Below, in pieces: positions 61,603 through 64,000 of a stretch of DNA of 64,000 bases (its first letter is position 1; every line of letters begins with the position of its first letter). The position numbers and the translations under genes are program-made. The stretch lies in contig DASZAY010000009.1 in the NCBI GenBank assembly GCA_035944555.1, forward strand, positions 186,001 through 250,000. Reading direction: 5' to 3'. The notes beneath the pieces are model-generated. The model made no database searches. It was given only the letters and a program-made list of their open reading frames with translations, and had not been told where the DNA came from. The stretch comes from CADCWK01 sp035944555. Its GTDB lineage: Bacteria > Chloroflexota > Chloroflexia > Thermomicrobiales > UBA6265.

Positions 61603-64000
61603 TCAGAGCACGTTCGCCTTGCCGGTCAGGGCATCCCAGACGGCGGTCGGGCGGTCGACGAGTAGGACGACCAGGTCGTCACGGCCAGCCTGTTCGACCG
61701 TGCGCATCGCGGCGCTGATCTCGTCGTGGATCACCTCGAGGCGCTCCGCCGGGAAGCCGCTCTCAAGTACGGCTGCCTGGAGCAGCGACGCCACCTCGCC
61801 TCGATCACGGCCACGGGTGTTGTTGTCTTCGCGGATGATGATGTTCTTGAAGCTCTTGCCGGCCAGCGTCCCGAAGCGGTGGATGTCATCGTCAGACCGG
61901 TCGCCCGGCATCGCGATCATCACCCACGTCGTCTCCTGTTCCATCCGCTGAACGAAATCGACCATACCCTCTAGCCCGGCGACGTTGTGGCAGTAGTCCA
62001 TCACGATGCGCTTGCCATCCAGCTCCATCATGTTGAACCGGCCGGGTGTCTGGAAGAACGTGTTGTCGAAGGTCCGGAGCGCCAGCCGGATCTGTTCCAG
62101 CTGGATGTCCATGGCGAACGCGGCGGCGGCGGCGGCCAGCGCGTTCGCGATGTTGACCCGGATGCGGCCGCCGAATGTGGCCGGGATCTGGCTGGCGTAG
62201 AGCAGACTGGTCTCGCGCCGGTGCTCCATCAGCGTCAGCATCTCGCCCTGGGGCGTCTGCTTGAGGACGACCGCCTTGCCGCGCTCGCGCAGGTGGTCAC
62301 GGATCACCGGGTTGTTCTCGTCGAGGCTGAAGAAGACGATCTCGCCTCGCGCCGTCCGCTGCATCTCGACGGTCCACTCGTTGTCGGCGTTGAGGACCGA
62401 CGCGCCGTCGCGGAGAGCCGCCTGGGGGACGACCGCCTTGACCCGGGCCAGGTCGCTGAGCGTGTCCACGCCCCGAAGCCCGAGGTGGTCTGACGCGATG
62501 TTGGTCACGACGGCGACGTTGCAGCGATCGAAGCCGAGGCCCGAGCGCAGGATGCCGCCACGGGCCGTCTCCAGCACCGCAAAGTCGACCGCCGGGTTCT
62601 TGAGCACCATCTGGGCACTCTGCGGCCCGCTCATGTCGCCCGACATGATCTGGGTGCCATCGATGTAGATGCCGTCGGTGCTGGTCAGGCCGACCTTCCG
62701 GCCGGACGTCTTCATGATGTGGGCGATCATCCGGCTGGTCGTCGTCTTGCCGTTGGTCCCCGTCACCGCGACGATCGGGATCCGCGATGGCGAGCCGGTC
62801 GGGAACATCATGTCAACGACGGCGCGGCCGACCAGGCGAGGATGCCCCTCGGTCGGGTGCGTGTGCATGCGGAACCCCGGGCCGGCATTGACCTCGCAGA
62901 TCGCCCCGCCCATCTGCCGGACCGACTGGCTGATGTCCGGCGCGATGAAGTCGATGCCGGCGATATCCAGCCCGACGACCATGGCGGCCTGGCGGGCGAT
63001 CTCCATGTTATCCGGGTGGATGTCGTCGGTGCGGTCGATGCTGGTGCCGCCGGTACTCATGTTGCCGGTCAGCTTGAGCTGGATCAGCGCGCCGGCCTCC
63101 GGCACGCTCTCCAGCGTCAGTCCCTCGCGTTCCAGCACCTCGATGGTCTGGGAGTCGACGCTGATCCGGGTCAGGATCTTCTCGTGTCCGACGCCGCGCC
63201 GGGGATCGGCGTTGGCGGCCTCGATCAGCTGCTCGACGGTGCGGACACCATCGCCGATGACGTGCGCCGGAACGCGCTCGGCGACGGCGACGACCTCGTT
63301 GTTGACGACCAGGATTCGGTAATCCTTGCCGACGATGAACGTCTCGGCGATGACGGTTCCGTTCCGGCTCTCGCCCCGGGCGATCGCGAAGCCCTCACGG
63401 ACCTCCTCCTCGTCCCGCAGGTTGATGCAGACGCCACGGCCGTGGTTGCCATCCAGCGGCTTGAGGACGATCGGGTAGCCGATCCGCTTGGCGACCCGGA
63501 CCGCGTCGTCGGCGTCGCGGACGATCGCGCTGCGCGGGACGGGGATACCGACGTCATGGAGCAGCCGGTTGGTCAGCTCCTTGTTGCCGGCGATGTCGAC
63601 GGCGATGTCGGCCGACTGGCTGGTCACCGTCGCCCAGACGCGACGCTGGTACTTGCCGTGGCCCAGCTGGACCAGCGAGCGGCGCGGATCCAGTCGCAGC
63701 ACGGGGATCCCACGCCGCTGGGCCTCGCTGACAATCGCCCCGGTGGACGGGCCGTAGGCGAGCTGCTCGGCGACCTTGATCACCCGCTGCTCGAGCTCGG
63801 TCTGGTAGTCGAAGTCCGGCTCGGTGCCGTAGATCAGGTGGTTGAGCAACCGGAGCGCCAGCTCGCCGGCCGCCCGGCCAACGTCTTCCTGCTCGTAGGC
63901 GAAGACGACGTTGTACACGCCCCGCTCGCCGGTCGCGCGCGTCAGGCCCCGTCGCACCTCGCCACCCGCCAGGTTCTGGAGCTCGATGGCCACGTGCTCC
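61603..64000 (-). CDS. cphA: Cyanophycin synthetase CphA (N-terminus outside window)
   Basis: CphA polymerises Asp and Arg into cyanophycin. The frame runs off the window end with EHVAIELQNLAGG, a conserved internal CphA segment, so the true start is further upstream and a GTG at 63993 is only internal. Residues about 160-400 form the ATP-grasp domain (NKELTNRLLHDVGIPVPRS, YPIVLKPLDGNHGRGV) and residues about 410-795 the Mur-ligase domain (VTGTNGKTTTSRM, VLETARGGILRSGLGF, SDHLGLRGV, DYCHNVAGLEG). Both catalytic domains are complete and no motif is missing. It is convergent with its ATP-grasp-less relative, 66 bases away across a terminator. No cyanophycinase or isoaspartyl dipeptidase is in the window. 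Confidence 0.94.
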   Translation of the reverse strand, partial: EHVAIELQNLAGGEVRRGLTRATGERGVYNVVFAYEQEDVGRAAGELALRLLNHLIYGTEPDFDYQTELEQRVIKVAEQLAYGPSTGAIVSEAQRRGIPVLRLDPRRSLVQLGHGKYQRRVWATVTSQSADIAVDIAGNKELTNRLLHDVGIPVPRSAIVRDADDAVRVAKRIGYPIVLKPLDGNHGRGVCINLRDEEEVREGFAIARGESRNGTVIAETFIVGKDYRILVVNNEVVAVAERVPAHVIGDGVRTVEQLIEAANADPRRGVGHEKILTRISVDSQTIEVLEREGLTLESVPEAGALIQLKLTGNMSTGGTSIDRTDDIHPDNMEIARQAAMVVGLDIAGIDFIAPDISQSVRQMGGAICEVNAGPGFRMHTHPTEGHPRLVGRAVVDMMFPTGSPSRIPIVAVTGTNGKTTTSRMIAHIMKTSGRKVGLTSTDGIYIDGTQIMSGDMSGPQSAQMVLKNPAVDFAVLETARGGILRSGLGFDRCNVAVVTNIASDHLGLRGVDTLSDLARVKAVVPQAALRDGASVLNADNEWTVEMQRTARGEIVFFSLDENNPVIRDHLRERGKAVVLKQTPQGEMLTLMEHRRETSLLYASQIPATFGGRIRVNIANALAAAAAAFAMDIQLEQIRLALRTFDNTFFQTPGRFNMMELDGKRIVMDYCHNVAGLEGMVDFVQRMEQETTWVMIAMPGDRSDDDIHRFGTLAGKSFKNIIIREDNNTRGRDRGEVASLLQAAVLESGFPAERLEVIHDEISAAMRTVEQAGRDDLVVLLVDRPTAVWDALTGKANVL

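Overview
This is a dense, high-GC bacterial chromosome segment with 54 supported protein genes on both strands, many overlapping by 1-8 bases. I see no rRNA, tRNA, CRISPR array, insertion sequence or prophage. Gene content (HslUV, RNase J, NAD-dependent LigA, class 1B PyrD with PyrK, PstSCAB, ParB, CphA, a DnaQ-UvrC fusion) and secreted proteins carrying Thr-Pro-rich linkers suggest a high-GC Chloroflexota bacterium, perhaps of the Thermomicrobia type. This placement is inference from family flavour only, because no rRNA or other taxonomic marker is present.

Layout. 1-4106: phosphate ABC transporter pstS (5' end cut off)-pstC-pstA-pstB, ending in a perfect hairpin. 4335-8363 (minus): peptide-type ABC transporter (two permeases and a Tat-exported binding protein, no ATPases). 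8769-12084 (minus): a ROK sugar kinase and the HslUV protease. 12287-19140: DNA/RNA maintenance genes (ligA; then on the minus strand a DnaQ/GIY-YIG fusion, RNase J and a family-4 uracil-DNA glycosylase). 19271-22012: a YeiH-type membrane protein, a small protein, a MarR regulator and an FMN azoreductase-like enzyme. 22203-30646 (minus): pyrimidine operon pyrC-carA-carB-pyrK-pyrD-pyrE behind a sigma70-like promoter and a leader with an intrinsic terminator. 30940-38076: endonuclease III, a P1 peptidase and assorted or unknown genes, including an SprT-like protein, an AhpD-like protein and a large M14 carboxypeptidase coupled to a degenerate response regulator. 38079-42374: phoU, ilvE, a VOC protein and an S41 protease homologue.

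42549-51306 is a cell-envelope glycan cluster on the plus strand: GtrA, two paralogous GT39/PMT-like membrane glycosyltransferases each followed by a small two-helix membrane protein, an FAD oxidoreductase between the two modules, and a large polytopic membrane protein at the end. 51275-58604 holds an orphan protein with a PD-(D/E)XK-like motif, a PAP2-type membrane enzyme, a [2Fe-2S] ferredoxin-like protein, release factor 2 with a clear +1 programmed frameshift site, an MFS transporter and two small unknown genes. 58689-64000 carries parB and a convergent pair: a CphA-like protein without an ATP-grasp domain, and a cyanophycin synthetase cut by the window end.

Regulation visible in the sequence: 11-nt-phased TTAAC/TTCATG-like repeats upstream of pstC, phoU and the peptide transporter suggest a shared Pho-type control. 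The pyr leader suggests transcription attenuation. The most novel candidates are the CphA-like protein without ATP-grasp next to cphA, the duplicated glycosyltransferase modules, the orphan nuclease-like protein, the S41 protein lacking its catalytic lysine, and the pyr leader.
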